Source of the DNA: Ensifer adhaerens
Lineage (GTDB): Bacteria > Pseudomonadota > Alphaproteobacteria > Rhizobiales > Rhizobiaceae
NCBI RefSeq assembly: GCF_001270265.1
Contig: NZ_LGAP01000027.1
Span: 1 to 64,000, forward strand
Direction: 5' to 3'
DNA: 64,000 nucleotides
In this document: in pieces, positions 52,331 to 61,490 of the stretch
Layout: each line of letters begins with the position of its first letter
Position numbering within the stretch: position 1 is the stretch's first letter
The notes under the pieces: model-generated
What the model saw: only the letters and a program-made list of their open reading frames with translations
The model's database searches: none
Told to the model about the DNA's origin: nothing
Made by a program: the position numbers and the translations under genes

Positions 52331-53995
52331 CTATCGTTGCATCGTCTGCCAATTTGGGTTGATCCAGTAAGGCTCGTTCGAAGGACTGAGTTGCGCACGG
52401 CCGAGGCAAAGGTCCGCGGCCCGCTCACCAATCATCATCGCCGAAGCGTTGAGATTGGAGGTGACGACGACCGGCATGATCGATGCATCGGCAACGCGGA
52501 GGCCCTCGACGCCGCGCACCCTAAGTTCGGAATCAATGACCGCATTCGGGTCGTCGCTGCGCCCCATCGCGCAGGTGCCGGAGATGTGGAATGCGGTTGT
52601 GGCGCGATGCCGGATCCACTCGTCCAGCGCCTCTTTGCTCCTTACAGCCTCTCCAGGCTCGATTTCCGCCCCGCGGAACGGATCAAAGGAGCGTGAGGCG
52701 ACCAATTCCCTGACGAGCGCAATCCCCTCCCGGAACGTTTGCATGTCACGCTCGTCGGAAAGGTAGTTGAACTGAAGCAGCGGTGCCACAGAAGGGTCTG
52801 CCGATCGAAGCCGCAGTGAGCCTCTCGCATAAGACGTCTCCACCGTGCAGTGAATTTGGAACGCTTCCTGTGGATAGGGTTTGAAGTTGGAGTGCGAGAT
52901 GCTCAGCGGAAAGAACTCAAACTTCAAATTGGGCTTGGAAATGCCCGCTCTGGTGCGAATATAGGCACTTACCTCGAACTGATTGCTCGCAGCGACTCCG
53001 CCCTTGAACAGAAACCAGTTGATGCCGACAAAGGCCTTCCGCGGCCATTCCGTGCTGCGCTTGAGGCTTACGGGCTGCTTGCAAGTGTATTGGATCGGGA
53101 GATCGAGATGATCCTGGAGGTTTGCGCCGACCCCCTTCGCATCGTGAACAACCGCGATTCCGTGGCTCTGCAACTCGTCGGCCGGGCCTACACCGGACAG
53201 CTTCAGGATATGCGGCGAGCCCACACCGCCCGCGGAGAGGACGATTTCACGGCGCGACTTGAAGACTTTCGGACCGTTCGCTGTTTGGCATTTGACTCCG
53301 ACTGCACGGCGGCCTTCGAATACGATCTTCTCGACGAGGGTTTTCGCAGAGATCTTCAGGTTGGAGCGGGCCCGCACCGACGGATTGAGAAACGCAGCAG
53401 CGGAGGAGTTGCGCTGACCGTCTACGATCGTCTGCTCGGCGACCGAAAAGCCTTCGTGCTGCGGACCATTAGAATCTTCGGAAATCGGGTAGCCGATTTC
53501 ACGACCCGCGTTTAGAAACGCAGCATTCAGCGGGTTCGTCGGCTTTGGACGTGTAACCCGCAATGGGCCGCTCCTGCCCCGATAGCGGTCATCCCCGGAC
53601 TTGGCGCATTCCATTCGCATGAAGTACGGCAGGACATCCGCGTATCCCCAACCTGCGCATCCGTGGTCGTCGCGCCACTCGTCATAGTCCTGAGGATTTC
53701 CACGAGTGTAGACCATGCCATTAATCGCAGACGACCCGCCAATCACCCGCCCTCGCGGATGGGCCATTACGCGTCCGCCAAGGCCCTCTTCGACCTCGGA
53801 CTCAAAGGCCCAGTTGTAGGTGGTAGACGTGAGAAGGGAATCTACAGCGAGTGGCATTCTCACTTGCCAAGGGCTTGCATCCGGCCCGGCCTCGATCAAC
53901 AGAACCGACACCGCCGGGTCGCCGCTCAAGCGGGCTGCCAATGCGCATCCGGCAGAACCTCCCCCGACTACGATGAAATCGAACTCCCGCTCCAT
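52331..53995 (-). CDS. GMC-family FAD oxidoreductase (choline dehydrogenase-like)
   Basis: A glucose-methanol-choline family flavoprotein (554 aa) that oxidises a primary or secondary alcohol, often passing electrons to the quinone pool. It shows the FAD motif FIVVGGGSAGCALAARLSGDP, the GMC signature HPRGRVIGGSSAINGMVYTRG, the second signature LSAGGVGSPHILKLSGVGP, and the catalytic His in TAFHISGTCAMGRSDDP. The ATG at 53995 is at the family start; the longer frame crosses operator L. It is the first gene of an operon with an MDR and a GlcD-like dehydrogenase. Similarity to choline dehydrogenase (BetA) does not fix the substrate, but an amino alcohol fits the island. Confidence 0.92.
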   Translation of the reverse strand: MEREFDFIVVGGGSAGCALAARLSGDPAVSVLLIEAGPDASPWQVRMPLAVDSLLTSTTYNWAFESEVEEGLGGRVMAHPRGRVIGGSSAINGMVYTRGNPQDYDEWRDDHGCAGWGYADVLPYFMRMECAKSGDDRYRGRSGPLRVTRPKPTNPLNAAFLNAGREIGYPISEDSNGPQHEGFSVAEQTIVDGQRNSSAAAFLNPSVRARSNLKISAKTLVEKIVFEGRRAVGVKCQTANGPKVFKSRREIVLSAGGVGSPHILKLSGVGPADELQSHGIAVVHDAKGVGANLQDHLDLPIQYTCKQPVSLKRSTEWPRKAFVGINWFLFKGGVAASNQFEVSAYIRTRAGISKPNLKFEFFPLSISHSNFKPYPQEAFQIHCTVETSYARGSLRLRSADPSVAPLLQFNYLSDERDMQTFREGIALVRELVASRSFDPFRGAEIEPGEAVRSKEALDEWIRHRATTAFHISGTCAMGRSDDPNAVIDSELRVRGVEGLRVADASIMPVVVTSNLNASAMMIGERAADLCLGRAQLSPSNEPYWINPNWQTMQR

Positions 53996-54067
53996 GGATT
54001 TGCCGCTCCCAGTTATCTGCTCGTAATGTTCTCGTGTGACAGGACGAACCGAAAGGGACGTTCCACA

Positions 54068-54099
54068 AACTAACGAGTATGTTATTAGTCTTTGTAGTA
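54068..54099. promoter_or_regulatory. Island operator pair L (GMC operon promoter)
   Basis: AACTAACGAGTA at 54068-54079 and GTCTTTGTAGTA at 54088-54099 start 20 bp apart, 75-105 bp upstream of the GMC-type start. Confidence 0.7.
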
Positions 54100-54197
54100 C
54101 ACGACGAAAGCCGACGTCAAGACTTCTGCCGATCAGCGTCACCAAAACACCAACCGCTCGCACCTCGGTGCGAGCGGTCTTCGAAGACGAGTGAAGT

Positions 54198-55856
54198 TCA
54201 AGAGGAAACTACGGCCGACGGCGCAGCGGATCGGGCTTCGAGGATCCCGGTTAGCCAGCCCGTTTCCATTTTAGGGACCGACGACAGCAGCAGCTCTGTG
54301 TATGGATGATACGGCGGAGCGAGCACGTCTGTCTTGAGGCCCTGGTCGATGATCCTCCCCGACTTCATGACGATTACTTCGTCGGCGATCGCCTGAACGG
54401 TGTTGATGTCGTGGGTGATGAACATATAAGTGACCCCGAGTTGCCGCTGCAGGTCCGTGAGAAGCTTTAGGATTCCTTCCTGGACAACTTGATCAAGCGC
54501 CGATGTCACCTCGTCACAGATAATCAGTTCTGGATCGGCAGCGAGAGCCCGCGCGATACAGATACGCTGCTTCTGACCGCCCGATAGCTCGGATGGTAGT
54601 CTGTCGTAAAACGTCTCTCCGAGTTCGATACGCTCGAGCAACTGTACCGTCTCGGCCACCAGAGCTGCGCCTCTGAGATTCTTGAATACCTGTACGGCGC
54701 GCGAAAGGATTTCCCCAACAGTATGGCGCGGATTCAACGCTGTATCGGGAATCTGATGGACGAGCTGTATCTTCTTGAGAAGCGCTCGACCACGCTGCTG
54801 CAGATCGCCGGGGAGAGCCTTGCCCTCATAAAGCACCGAGCCGTGCGTCGGAGGCAGCAGGCCCGCGATGGACCGGGCCAGCGTCGACTTGCCCGAGCCG
54901 GATTCGCCCACAACACAGATCGTTCGCCCGCGCGGCAGATCCACGTTGATATCGTCCAGCACTTTGTGTTGGCCATAAGAGGCCGACAGATTTTGCACCC
55001 GAAGCAGCACACTGTCACGCTCCGACGGATCCTTGTAGAGGTTCCGAACCGCCCACAGGGACTTGGTATAATCCTCCTTCGGATCTGCTATCATCTCGCT
55101 CGTTGGCGCTTCCTCAACCGTATTCCCATGCCGAAGTACCTTAATCCGGTCGGCCATTTGCGCGACGACGGCGAGGTCGTGCGTAATGTAAAGGGCAGCT
55201 GTGTGATAATGTTCGACCAGAATACGAACTGATGCGAGAACCTCGACCTGGGTCGTTACGTCCAATGCGGTGGTCGGCTCGTCAAAGATGATAAGATCGG
55301 GTTTGCAGATCATGGCCATGGCCGTCATGATCCGCTGAAGCTGGCCGCCAGACACCTGATGGGGGTAGCGGTAGCCGATCTGCTCTGGATTGGGCAGTTG
55401 AAGCTTGCGATAGAGTTCGATCGCGTCCGCTTCGGCCTCATCGCGGGTCTTCAATCCCTTGCAGACTGCAGCCTCCACCGTCTGGGTAATAAGGCGCTTG
55501 GCCGGGTTGAAAGCCGCCGCGGCACTTTGAGCTACGTAGGCGATCCGATTGCCTCTTAGTTCCCGAAGACGCTTTTCCGAACAGCCGACGAGGTCTTCGC
55601 CATCAAATAAGACTTGCCCGCCGGTAATCTTGCATCCGGGTTTGGCGTAGCCCATGGCTGCCAAACCCAGCGATGACTTGCCCGCTCCCGACTCTCCGAT
55701 CAGGCCGACGACTTCACCGCGATTGACGACGAGGTCGACGCCTTTGACGATCTTGTGCCAGGTATCGTTACTGAAACCGTCGATCCTCAGATCCCGGATC
55801 TCGAGAAGATTGCCGCCCTTCTGGCGAGCTTCGAAGCCGCGTGTGTCAGTGCTCAT
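54198..55856 (-). CDS. Dipeptide-type ABC importer ATPase, two-domain fusion (DppD-DppF)
   Basis: A 552-aa fusion of the two ATPases of an oligopeptide/dipeptide-type importer. The first half has Walker A LIGESGAGKSSL, signature VSGGQLQRIMTAMAM and Walker B LIIFDEPTTALD. The second half, from about residue 270, has [29 protein letters not shown] and LIICDEVTSALD. The start MSTDTRGF at 55856 overlaps the end of the dppC-like gene by 11 bp, so the two are coupled. Fused DppDF proteins are common in rhizobia. It powers the DppB/DppC-like permeases upstream. Confidence 0.93.
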   Translation of the reverse strand: MSTDTRGFEARQKGGNLLEIRDLRIDGFSNDTWHKIVKGVDLVVNRGEVVGLIGESGAGKSSLGLAAMGYAKPGCKITGGQVLFDGEDLVGCSEKRLRELRGNRIAYVAQSAAAAFNPAKRLITQTVEAAVCKGLKTRDEAEADAIELYRKLQLPNPEQIGYRYPHQVSGGQLQRIMTAMAMICKPDLIIFDEPTTALDVTTQVEVLASVRILVEHYHTAALYITHDLAVVAQMADRIKVLRHGNTVEEAPTSEMIADPKEDYTKSLWAVRNLYKDPSERDSVLLRVQNLSASYGQHKVLDDINVDLPRGRTICVVGESGSGKSTLARSIAGLLPPTHGSVLYEGKALPGDLQQRGRALLKKIQLVHQIPDTALNPRHTVGEILSRAVQVFKNLRGAALVAETVQLLERIELGETFYDRLPSELSGGQKQRICIARALAADPELIICDEVTSALDQVVQEGILKLLTDLQRQLGVTYMFITHDINTVQAIADEVIVMKSGRIIDQGLKTDVLAPPYHPYTELLLSSVPKMETGWLTGILEARSAAPSAVVSS

Positions 55857-56739
55857 CTTTAAACCCACTGATATTATGCAAGAACCAATCGACGACGAAA
55901 TTCACAGCCACCGTCAGAAGCCCGATCGCTGCCGCCGGAAGAAGAGGAGTAATGTCGCCGTAGGTGATCAAGGTCGCATTCTCGCGAACCATCGATCCCC
56001 AATCCGCCGTTGGCGGCTGGATCCCGACGCCCAGGAACGACAACGCAGAAATAGTCAGGAATACGAAGCAGAAACGGAGCCCGGCTTCGGCAACAAGTGG
56101 CGGCAAAATGTTCGGCAGGATTTCGCGGAAGACGATCCACGACGGGCGCTCTCCACGGAGTCTCGCAGCTTCGATGAATTCCATCGAGGCGACCGACAGA
56201 CCGCTTGTGCGCGCGAGCCTATAGAAATTAGTCGAGTCCAGAACCGCGATGATCAGGATTAGGCTCCAAATATTGGAGCCGAAGATCGCCAGCAGCATCA
56301 GCGAGAAGATCAGACCCGGAATGGATAGGACGATATCAATGGATCGAGAAAGCACCTGATCGACCCATCCCTTGAACAGAGCGGCGACCAATCCGAGCGA
56401 AACACCGAAGAAGAAAGACAGTGCCGTTGTGATCACCGCAATACCGAGCGTGTTGCGCGCGCCGTAAATCAGCCGCGTAAGAACATCCCGGCCAAGTTGG
56501 TCGGTGCCGAGCATGAACTCGGAACTCCATGGAGCGAAGGCCTCCGGAAACACCTGCGCTTCGCCGTACGGAGCGATCATCGGCGCAAATAGCGCAACCA
56601 CGGCATAGCACGCTACGACGACTACGCCGAACCATGCAGTCAAGGGTGCGCGGGCGAAGGCTTTCCATATTCTGGTGCGACGGCTGCGGCCCGGCTTGAA
56701 CGGTTTCCGCTGCGTAACGGGGTTGATTGTAGTGCTCAT
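55846..56739 (-). CDS. Dipeptide-type ABC importer permease (DppC-like)
   Basis: A 297-aa permease with the N-terminal region RRTRIWKAFARAPLTAWFGVVVVACYAVVALFAPMIAPYG typical of OppC_N, the conserved MLGTDQLGRDVLTRLIYGARNTL and the EAA loop EAARLRGERPSWIVFREILPNILPPL. Six hydrophobic segments are visible. Its start overlaps the DppB-like gene by 4 bp (ATGA). Together they form the channel. Confidence 0.93.
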   Translation of the reverse strand: MSTTINPVTQRKPFKPGRSRRTRIWKAFARAPLTAWFGVVVVACYAVVALFAPMIAPYGEAQVFPEAFAPWSSEFMLGTDQLGRDVLTRLIYGARNTLGIAVITTALSFFFGVSLGLVAALFKGWVDQVLSRSIDIVLSIPGLIFSLMLLAIFGSNIWSLILIIAVLDSTNFYRLARTSGLSVASMEFIEAARLRGERPSWIVFREILPNILPPLVAEAGLRFCFVFLTISALSFLGVGIQPPTADWGSMVRENATLITYGDITPLLPAAAIGLLTVAVNFVVDWFLHNISGFKDEH

Positions 56740-57866
56740 CGGGGGTGCAGCAGCCTCGGGTTGGTTACAATTGTTACGATGTCGGTCACGAGATTAAGCA
56801 GGATGTAGGCGCTCGCGAATATCAGCGTGCACGCCTGGACAACCGGGATGTCGCGAGAGCGCACCGCGTCGACCAGCAACTGTCCTGCGCCTGGATAGAC
56901 AAAGACGACCTCCACGACGACGACGCCAGTGATCAGGTAAGCCAAATTCACCGTGACGACGTAGGCTATGGGTCCCCAGGCGTTCGGCAACGCATGACGC
57001 ACGATGATCGAAAACGGGCTCACGCCTTTGAGATGCGCCATCTCGACATAGGGCGTTGCGAGCAGATTCATGATCGCAGCTCTGGTCATCCGCATCATAT
57101 ACGCCACCGTCACGAGGCCCAGCGTGAGAGCGGGAAGCGTGATCATCCAGAGCCGATCTATAAACCCCATGTCTGGGGCCACGTCCGAGAGGATGGGGAA
57201 TGCTGGGATCGCCGCGAAACCGGTCGCCAACCACTCCGAAAGCCAAGTCGGCAGCGCTTGGGCCCAGCCCGTCATGACGAAGTTGTCGCGCATGATGACG
57301 AAGTACGTGAGAATGTAGGCGACGAAGAACTCTGGAACGGATATCACGGTGAGCGTGGTACTGTTCAGTATCCGGTCCACCCAACCGTTCCGGTAAAAGG
57401 CGCAGATCACTCCAAGAAAAATGGAGAGCGGAACCGCAATAATCGCGACAATGGCGGCCAAAAACATCGTGTTGAAAAGGCGCGGCGCCACCATCGCTGA
57501 GACGTACCGCTTGCTGTCGCCTCGACTTGTGAACGACGCCCCGAAATCACCTTTGACAGCGCCGCTGATCCAAGAGACATAACGCTCAACTGCCGGTCTA
57601 TCCAAGCCAAGTTCACGCTCAAATGCCGCAACAGATTCCGGGGTCGCGGATTGTCCGAGTACGGCGGTCGCATAGTTGCCCGGCAACAGAGTGACCGATC
57701 CGAAAATAATCAACGAAACGACGAAGAGTGACGCGACGGCGAGCGCCAGACGCTGGACTATGATTGATACAAGCCGTCGCACCACGCCTTGGCTTTTACG
57801 ACTTCTCATAACAGTCGTTCCCGGTGGGTTAATGTTCTCGATCGCACCCGCGATATGCTGATCCAT
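56736..57866 (-). CDS. Dipeptide-type ABC importer permease (DppB-like)
   Basis: A 376-aa DppB-type permease. Motifs: LIIFGSVTLLPGNYATAVLG near the start of the periplasmic domain, FELGLDRP-like ERELGLDRPAVERYVSWISG, the VISVPEFFVAYILTYFV segment, ALTLGLVTVAYMMRMTRAAIMN, and the EAA loop MAHLKGVSPFSIIVRHALPNAWGP. The first 20 residues may be untranslated; a second Met (residue 20) is possible. It is first in the dppBCDF-like operon, divergent from the binding-protein gene across operator M. Confidence 0.92.
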   Translation of the reverse strand: MDQHIAGAIENINPPGTTVMRSRKSQGVVRRLVSIIVQRLALAVASLFVVSLIIFGSVTLLPGNYATAVLGQSATPESVAAFERELGLDRPAVERYVSWISGAVKGDFGASFTSRGDSKRYVSAMVAPRLFNTMFLAAIVAIIAVPLSIFLGVICAFYRNGWVDRILNSTTLTVISVPEFFVAYILTYFVIMRDNFVMTGWAQALPTWLSEWLATGFAAIPAFPILSDVAPDMGFIDRLWMITLPALTLGLVTVAYMMRMTRAAIMNLLATPYVEMAHLKGVSPFSIIVRHALPNAWGPIAYVVTVNLAYLITGVVVVEVVFVYPGAGQLLVDAVRSRDIPVVQACTLIFASAYILLNLVTDIVTIVTNPRLLHPR

Positions 57867-57949
57867 GTCCTGTTGCCCCTGTTGGTTCCTTCACCGGGAG
57901 CTAGCGAGATGTCTGCTCTTCGGGGGAGGAGCCCTGCGCGGCTTATGGC

Positions 57950-58010
57950 TTGACACATTGTAGCCGCGATTTATCATGTACTCGTTAGTATAAAAAATAA
58001 CCGCTCGGTA
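57950..58010 (+). promoter_or_regulatory. Promoter with operator pair M (dppA-like gene)
   Basis: A sigma-70-like promoter is visible: TTGACA at 57950-57955, 16 bases, then TATCAT at 57972-57977. TACTCGTTAGTA (57979-57990, full consensus) covers the expected transcription start, and AACCGCTCGGTA (57999-58010) starts 20 bp later. This geometry suits repression by blocking polymerase. The divergent dppB-like operon may share the array. Confidence 0.8.
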
Positions 58011-58027
58011 CAAGGGAAATCTTTCCG

Positions 58028-59575
58028 ATGCTCGACCTTACTCGCAGAACCTTCATTCAGGGCGCGGCGGCGACCGTGCTCGCATCCTCGATCTACCGCC
58101 CTGCAAACGCCGCTCCCAAACGCGGCGGACACCTCCGTATCGGTCTTGCGGGCGGATCGTCCCAGGACAACGTGGATCCCGCCAGCGTCGTTTACGACAC
58201 CGCCTATCTTACGATGGCGACCGCTCGAAACACGCTTGTCAACGTAGAGCCGAACGGGGATCTGTCGCCCGGCCTCGCGGTAAAATGGGAGCCATCGGCC
58301 GACGTAACGCAGTGGACTTTCGAAATTCGCCAAGGAGTGGCATTCCATAGCGGCAAGAAGCTAGAGGCCGAGGACATCATAGCATCGCTGAACCTTCACC
58401 GTGGGGAAGACTCGACATCTCCGGCGAAGTCCCTCATGGAGCCGGTCACCGAAATCGCCGCGGACGGCGGCAACAAAATCGTCGTAAAGCTCAGCGGCCC
58501 AAACGTCGATTTTCCCGCGGTGTTGACGGATCTTCGACTTGTGATCGTTCCCGCCAAGGACGGCAAAGCCGACCGTCAGACTTTGGACGGAACGGGCGCG
58601 TACGTCATCGAGAGCTTCGAGCCAGGCCAGCGTATTCGCTTCAAGCGGAATCCGAACTACTGGGACGCGGAGAATGCGAGTTTCTTCGACACGGCCGAAG
58701 TCATTGTGATCACTGACGCGGCGGCGCGTATGAACGCTTTGCGATCAGGCCAGGTCGACGTCATCAACCTCGCGGACCTGAAGACCCTCAACATGCTCAA
58801 GCGTGTTCCGGGCATCAAGGTGGAAGATGTTCCGAGTGGGCGCTTCTACATATTCGGCATGATGTCGGATGCTGACCCGTACAAGGACAAGAATGTTCGT
58901 CAGGCCCTCAAATACGCCATCAACCGTCAGGAAATGGTCGACAAGATCCTGCTGGGACATGGAACAGTCGGCAACGACCAACCGCTGGACAGGGCCCACA
59001 AGTATTTCGATAAAAGCCTGGTGCAGCGCGAATATGATCCGGACAAGGTTCGCTTCCATCTCAAACAGGCGGGTTTGTCCGAACTCAGGGTATCGCTGAG
59101 CGTCGCCGAGGCAGCGTTCCCAGGTGCCGTCGCCGCCGGTTCGCTTTACGCTGCGTCCGCGGAGCAAGCCGGAGTAACCATCGATGTCACCAGGGAGCCC
59201 GATGACGGCTATTTCGAAAACGTCTGGATGAAGAAACCCTTCACTGCAGACTATTGGACAAAGCTCGCATCGGCGGACGCTCAGTTTACACAGGGCTTCT
59301 TCCCGGGATCGCCGTTCAACGAAACGCACTTCGACAACGCCCGATTCAACGATCTGCTTGTCGAGGCCCGCGCAACGCTGGACGAGAGCAAGCGTTCGGA
59401 AATGTACAACGAGATGCAGCGCCTGGTTCACGAGGAGAGCGGCGCCGTCATTCCGATGTTCGCCAACTACGTCTGGGCCACCAAAGCGAACGTCGCACAC
59501 TCGGCCGAGTTGTCCACAAAGGGCGATCTGGACGGTTTCCGCTGCATCGAACGCTGGTGGTTCGAGAACGCGTAA
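58028..59575 (+). CDS. Dipeptide-type ABC importer substrate-binding protein (DppA-like)
   Basis: A 515-aa periplasmic family-5 solute-binding protein. The N-terminus has a twin-arginine (Tat) signal, LTRRTFIQGAAATVLASS, so it should be exported folded. Mature features: GLAVKWEPSADVTQWTFEIRQGVAFHSGK, the family stretch LKRNPNYW-type IRFKRNPNYWDAENA, DVRQALKYAINRQEMVDKILLGHG-like segment and the C-terminal YNEMQRLVHEESGAVIPMFANYVWA. Members bind peptides, opines or other amphipathic amines. It is divergent from the dppBCDF-like operon and has the clearest promoter-operator arrangement in the window. Confidence 0.93.
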   Translation: MLDLTRRTFIQGAAATVLASSIYRPANAAPKRGGHLRIGLAGGSSQDNVDPASVVYDTAYLTMATARNTLVNVEPNGDLSPGLAVKWEPSADVTQWTFEIRQGVAFHSGKKLEAEDIIASLNLHRGEDSTSPAKSLMEPVTEIAADGGNKIVVKLSGPNVDFPAVLTDLRLVIVPAKDGKADRQTLDGTGAYVIESFEPGQRIRFKRNPNYWDAENASFFDTAEVIVITDAAARMNALRSGQVDVINLADLKTLNMLKRVPGIKVEDVPSGRFYIFGMMSDADPYKDKNVRQALKYAINRQEMVDKILLGHGTVGNDQPLDRAHKYFDKSLVQREYDPDKVRFHLKQAGLSELRVSLSVAEAAFPGAVAAGSLYAASAEQAGVTIDVTREPDDGYFENVWMKKPFTADYWTKLASADAQFTQGFFPGSPFNETHFDNARFNDLLVEARATLDESKRSEMYNEMQRLVHEESGAVIPMFANYVWATKANVAHSAELSTKGDLDGFRCIERWWFENA

Positions 59576-59588
59576 CAACTAGTCCCTG

Positions 59589-59624
59589 CGCTCGGCGGGC
59601 TGTCCGAAACCGGTCCGCCGAGCG
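59589..59624 (+). terminator. Hairpin after the dppA-like gene
   Basis: CGCTCGGCGG and CCGCCGAGCG form a perfect 10-bp stem with a 16-base loop, 13 bp after the stop. There is no strong U run. Confidence 0.55.
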
Positions 59625-59640
59625 TTACCGTCGCTGGAAT

Positions 59641-59674
59641 AGGGCCGACGGGATTCGAACAAGCGACCTCAACG
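59641..59674 (-). tRNA. Degenerate tRNA 3'-end fragment (possible attachment-site scar)
   Basis: The minus strand reads GAGGTCGCTTG then TTCGAATCCCGTCGGCCCT, which looks like a variable loop, T-loop (TTCGAAT) and 3' acceptor strand. The T-stem is broken (two mismatches), no matching 5' acceptor strand or anticodon arm is found upstream, and no CCA follows directly. It is not a working tRNA. It may be the 3' scar left by an element that integrates into tRNA genes, or chance. Confidence 0.3.
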
Positions 59675-59727
59675 TTTATCTCCGGCGGTGTAGGGCTTTC
59701 GCCGGCTTTGGGCTACAAAAATTTAGC

Positions 59728-59759
59728 AGTCAGATCGGCGGTTCGCCGCCGATCTGACT
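59728..59759. terminator. Strong UUCG-loop hairpin between convergent importers
   Basis: A perfect 14-bp stem, AGTCAGATCGGCGG / CCGCCGATCTGACT, closed by TTCG. It lies between the convergent dppA-like and amino-acid binding-protein genes. On the minus strand it is followed by an A/T-rich GCTAAATTTTTG, on the plus by TT, so it can stop transcription from both sides. Confidence 0.75.
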
Positions 59760-59811
59760 TTGGCGCCGTCACGAGCGAGCAAAATCTGCTCGCTCTCACA
59801 CGATCCGCCCG

Positions 59812-60684
59812 TCAGAAATGCACCTCAGAGGGGATGTCCGCTTCCGCTATGCCCGAGTGAGCGAATGCAGCGCGCATCCACGCGCCAATCTTCTTAGAGG
59901 CTGTATTGCTGTATACCCAGACATCGAGAAAATCGCGCCACTCTCGATTTTCTTCCTTTGGGATCACGAGCCCGGCCGGCAGCGTGACTAGCGGATCGTT
60001 GATCACGACAAAACGACCGAGATTCGGCACCTTCTTGATAGCGGTAAGCGCGGGGATCGTGAGGAAAGCCGCACAGTCCAAGCGGCCTGCCTGGAGTGCT
60101 AGAAGGACTTCATCACGCGTCGTAAACCCGGTGGAGGTCGCATTCGGCGCGTTCTGACGGACGGCGGCTTCGTGAGACGATCCGATGTCGAAACCTACGC
60201 GAACTTCCGGCTTGTTGATGTCGGCCCACGTTGCCCCACTGAAGTTGGGTCGCGCGACGATGCCTAGAGGCTGCTGTAGGTAAGGCACGCTGAAGGAAAC
60301 AGAAAGAGCGCGCCCCGGATCGACTGTTGATACCATTCCAAGATCAACTTTGTCCGTTTGAAGCTGGATGATTTGCTGACCCCAGGTCGAATCGACGAAT
60401 TCCACCTCTACCTTCAAGATACTCGCGATATCTTTGGCCATTTCCACGCACGCCCCGACGATCTCGCCGGACTTCAGGTCCTTCATGAAGTAGGGCGGCT
60501 CGCCTACTGGCGCGGCCACACGTAAAACTCCTCGGTCCTTGATCGTCTTTAGCCGGGAGCCGGAGGGTGAGGTTTGCGCTAACGATTGACTTTGACTTGC
60601 TGCCGCCGCCGCGACAGCCATGCCCGAGCCGATGAGGAGCTTCCCGAACGCACGACGGTTCGTGAGTGTTGATTGTTCTAGCAT
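59812..60684 (-). CDS. Polar amino acid ABC importer substrate-binding protein
   Basis: A family-3 binding protein (290 aa). The N-terminus has a Tat-like signal, NRRAFGKLLIGSGMAVAAAAA, ending near SLAQ. The mature part has GVLRVAAPVGEPPYFMKD, GACVEMAKDIASILKVEVEFVDSTWGQ, QTDKVDLGMVSTVDPGRALSVSFSVPY and VRVGFDIGSSHEAAVRQNAP. Ligands of the family are polar amino acids and their derivatives (including ectoine and opines). It is the third gene of a permease-ATPase-binding protein operon, 38 bp after the ATPase. Confidence 0.92.
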   Translation of the reverse strand: MLEQSTLTNRRAFGKLLIGSGMAVAAAAASQSQSLAQTSPSGSRLKTIKDRGVLRVAAPVGEPPYFMKDLKSGEIVGACVEMAKDIASILKVEVEFVDSTWGQQIIQLQTDKVDLGMVSTVDPGRALSVSFSVPYLQQPLGIVARPNFSGATWADINKPEVRVGFDIGSSHEAAVRQNAPNATSTGFTTRDEVLLALQAGRLDCAAFLTIPALTAIKKVPNLGRFVVINDPLVTLPAGLVIPKEENREWRDFLDVWVYSNTASKKIGAWMRAAFAHSGIAEADIPSEVHF

Positions 60685-60722
60685 GCTTGTTCCCCTTTTA
60701 CCTGTCTACTGAGTTGAGGGCA

Positions 60723-61490
60723 TCACGAGTGATGCGAAAGGAATGACTTCGCCTCGGGCGTCACGGGGTTCGCGAAGAAGTTCGAGGAGACATCATTCTC
60801 CAATATTGAGCCGTCCTTCATGAATATGACGCGGTCCGCTACGTTTTTGGCAAAGGCCATTTCATGCGTGACGACCACCATTGTGCGGCCCTCTTTGGCA
60901 AGGTCGCGCATGACCGAGAGGACCTCAGAGACCAGTTCCGGATCGAGAGCCGATGTGGCTTCGTCGAAAAGCATCACATCAGGCTTCATCGCGAGAGCGC
61001 GAGCAATTGCTACTCGCTGCTTCTGCCCACCCGACAATTGATTGGGATAACTTTCGGACTTGTGCGCCATACCTACTTTAGCAAGTAGCTCCAGCGCTTC
61101 CTTTCGAGCGTCCGCCCTCGAACGACCCAGAACCGCAACCGGCCCTTCGGAAACGTTGTCGATAACGGTCCGATGGGGAAACAGATTGAAGTTTTGAAAG
61201 ACCATCCCGATCTGGGACCGATACTTCGATAACAACTTGTCTGACGGAAGTTTTGTCTTGCTTTCGAATTGAAACCGGGTTCCCCCGACAGAAATGCGTC
61301 CCGCGCTTGGAGTTACCAACAGATTTAGACAACGGCAAAGCGTCGATTTTCCGGAGCCGGATGGTCCTATTAGCGCTACGACCTCGCCTCTCTTGACCTT
61401 GAACGACACGTTCTTCAGTACCTGATGGCTGCCGTAAAATTTGTCGACATTGTCGACCTCGATCATGATGTTCTCGCTATTCGAAATCAT
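60723..61490 (-). CDS. Polar amino acid ABC importer ATPase
   Basis: The ATPase of the importer (255 aa). It shows Walker [19 protein letters not shown]-loop [14 protein letters not shown], signature [17 protein letters not shown], Walker [17 protein letters not shown] and H-loop [16 protein letters not shown]. These are typical of GlnQ/HisP-type proteins. Its start overlaps the permease stop by 4 bp, indicating coupling. Confidence 0.94.
   Translation of the reverse strand: MISNSENIMIEVDNVDKFYGSHQVLKNVSFKVKRGEVVALIGPSGSGKSTLCRCLNLLVTPSAGRISVGGTRFQFESKTKLPSDKLLSKYRSQIGMVFQNFNLFPHRTVIDNVSEGPVAVLGRSRADARKEALELLAKVGMAHKSESYPNQLSGGQKQRVAIARALAMKPDVMLFDEATSALDPELVSEVLSVMRDLAKEGRTMVVVTHEMAFAKNVADRVIFMKDGSILENDVSSNFFANPVTPEAKSFLSHHS

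Noticed and set aside
59641-59674. Complete tRNA gene
   Set aside because: Only the 3' T-arm/acceptor part is recognisable, its stem is mismatched, and no anticodon arm or 5' acceptor is present; kept only as a possible scar.
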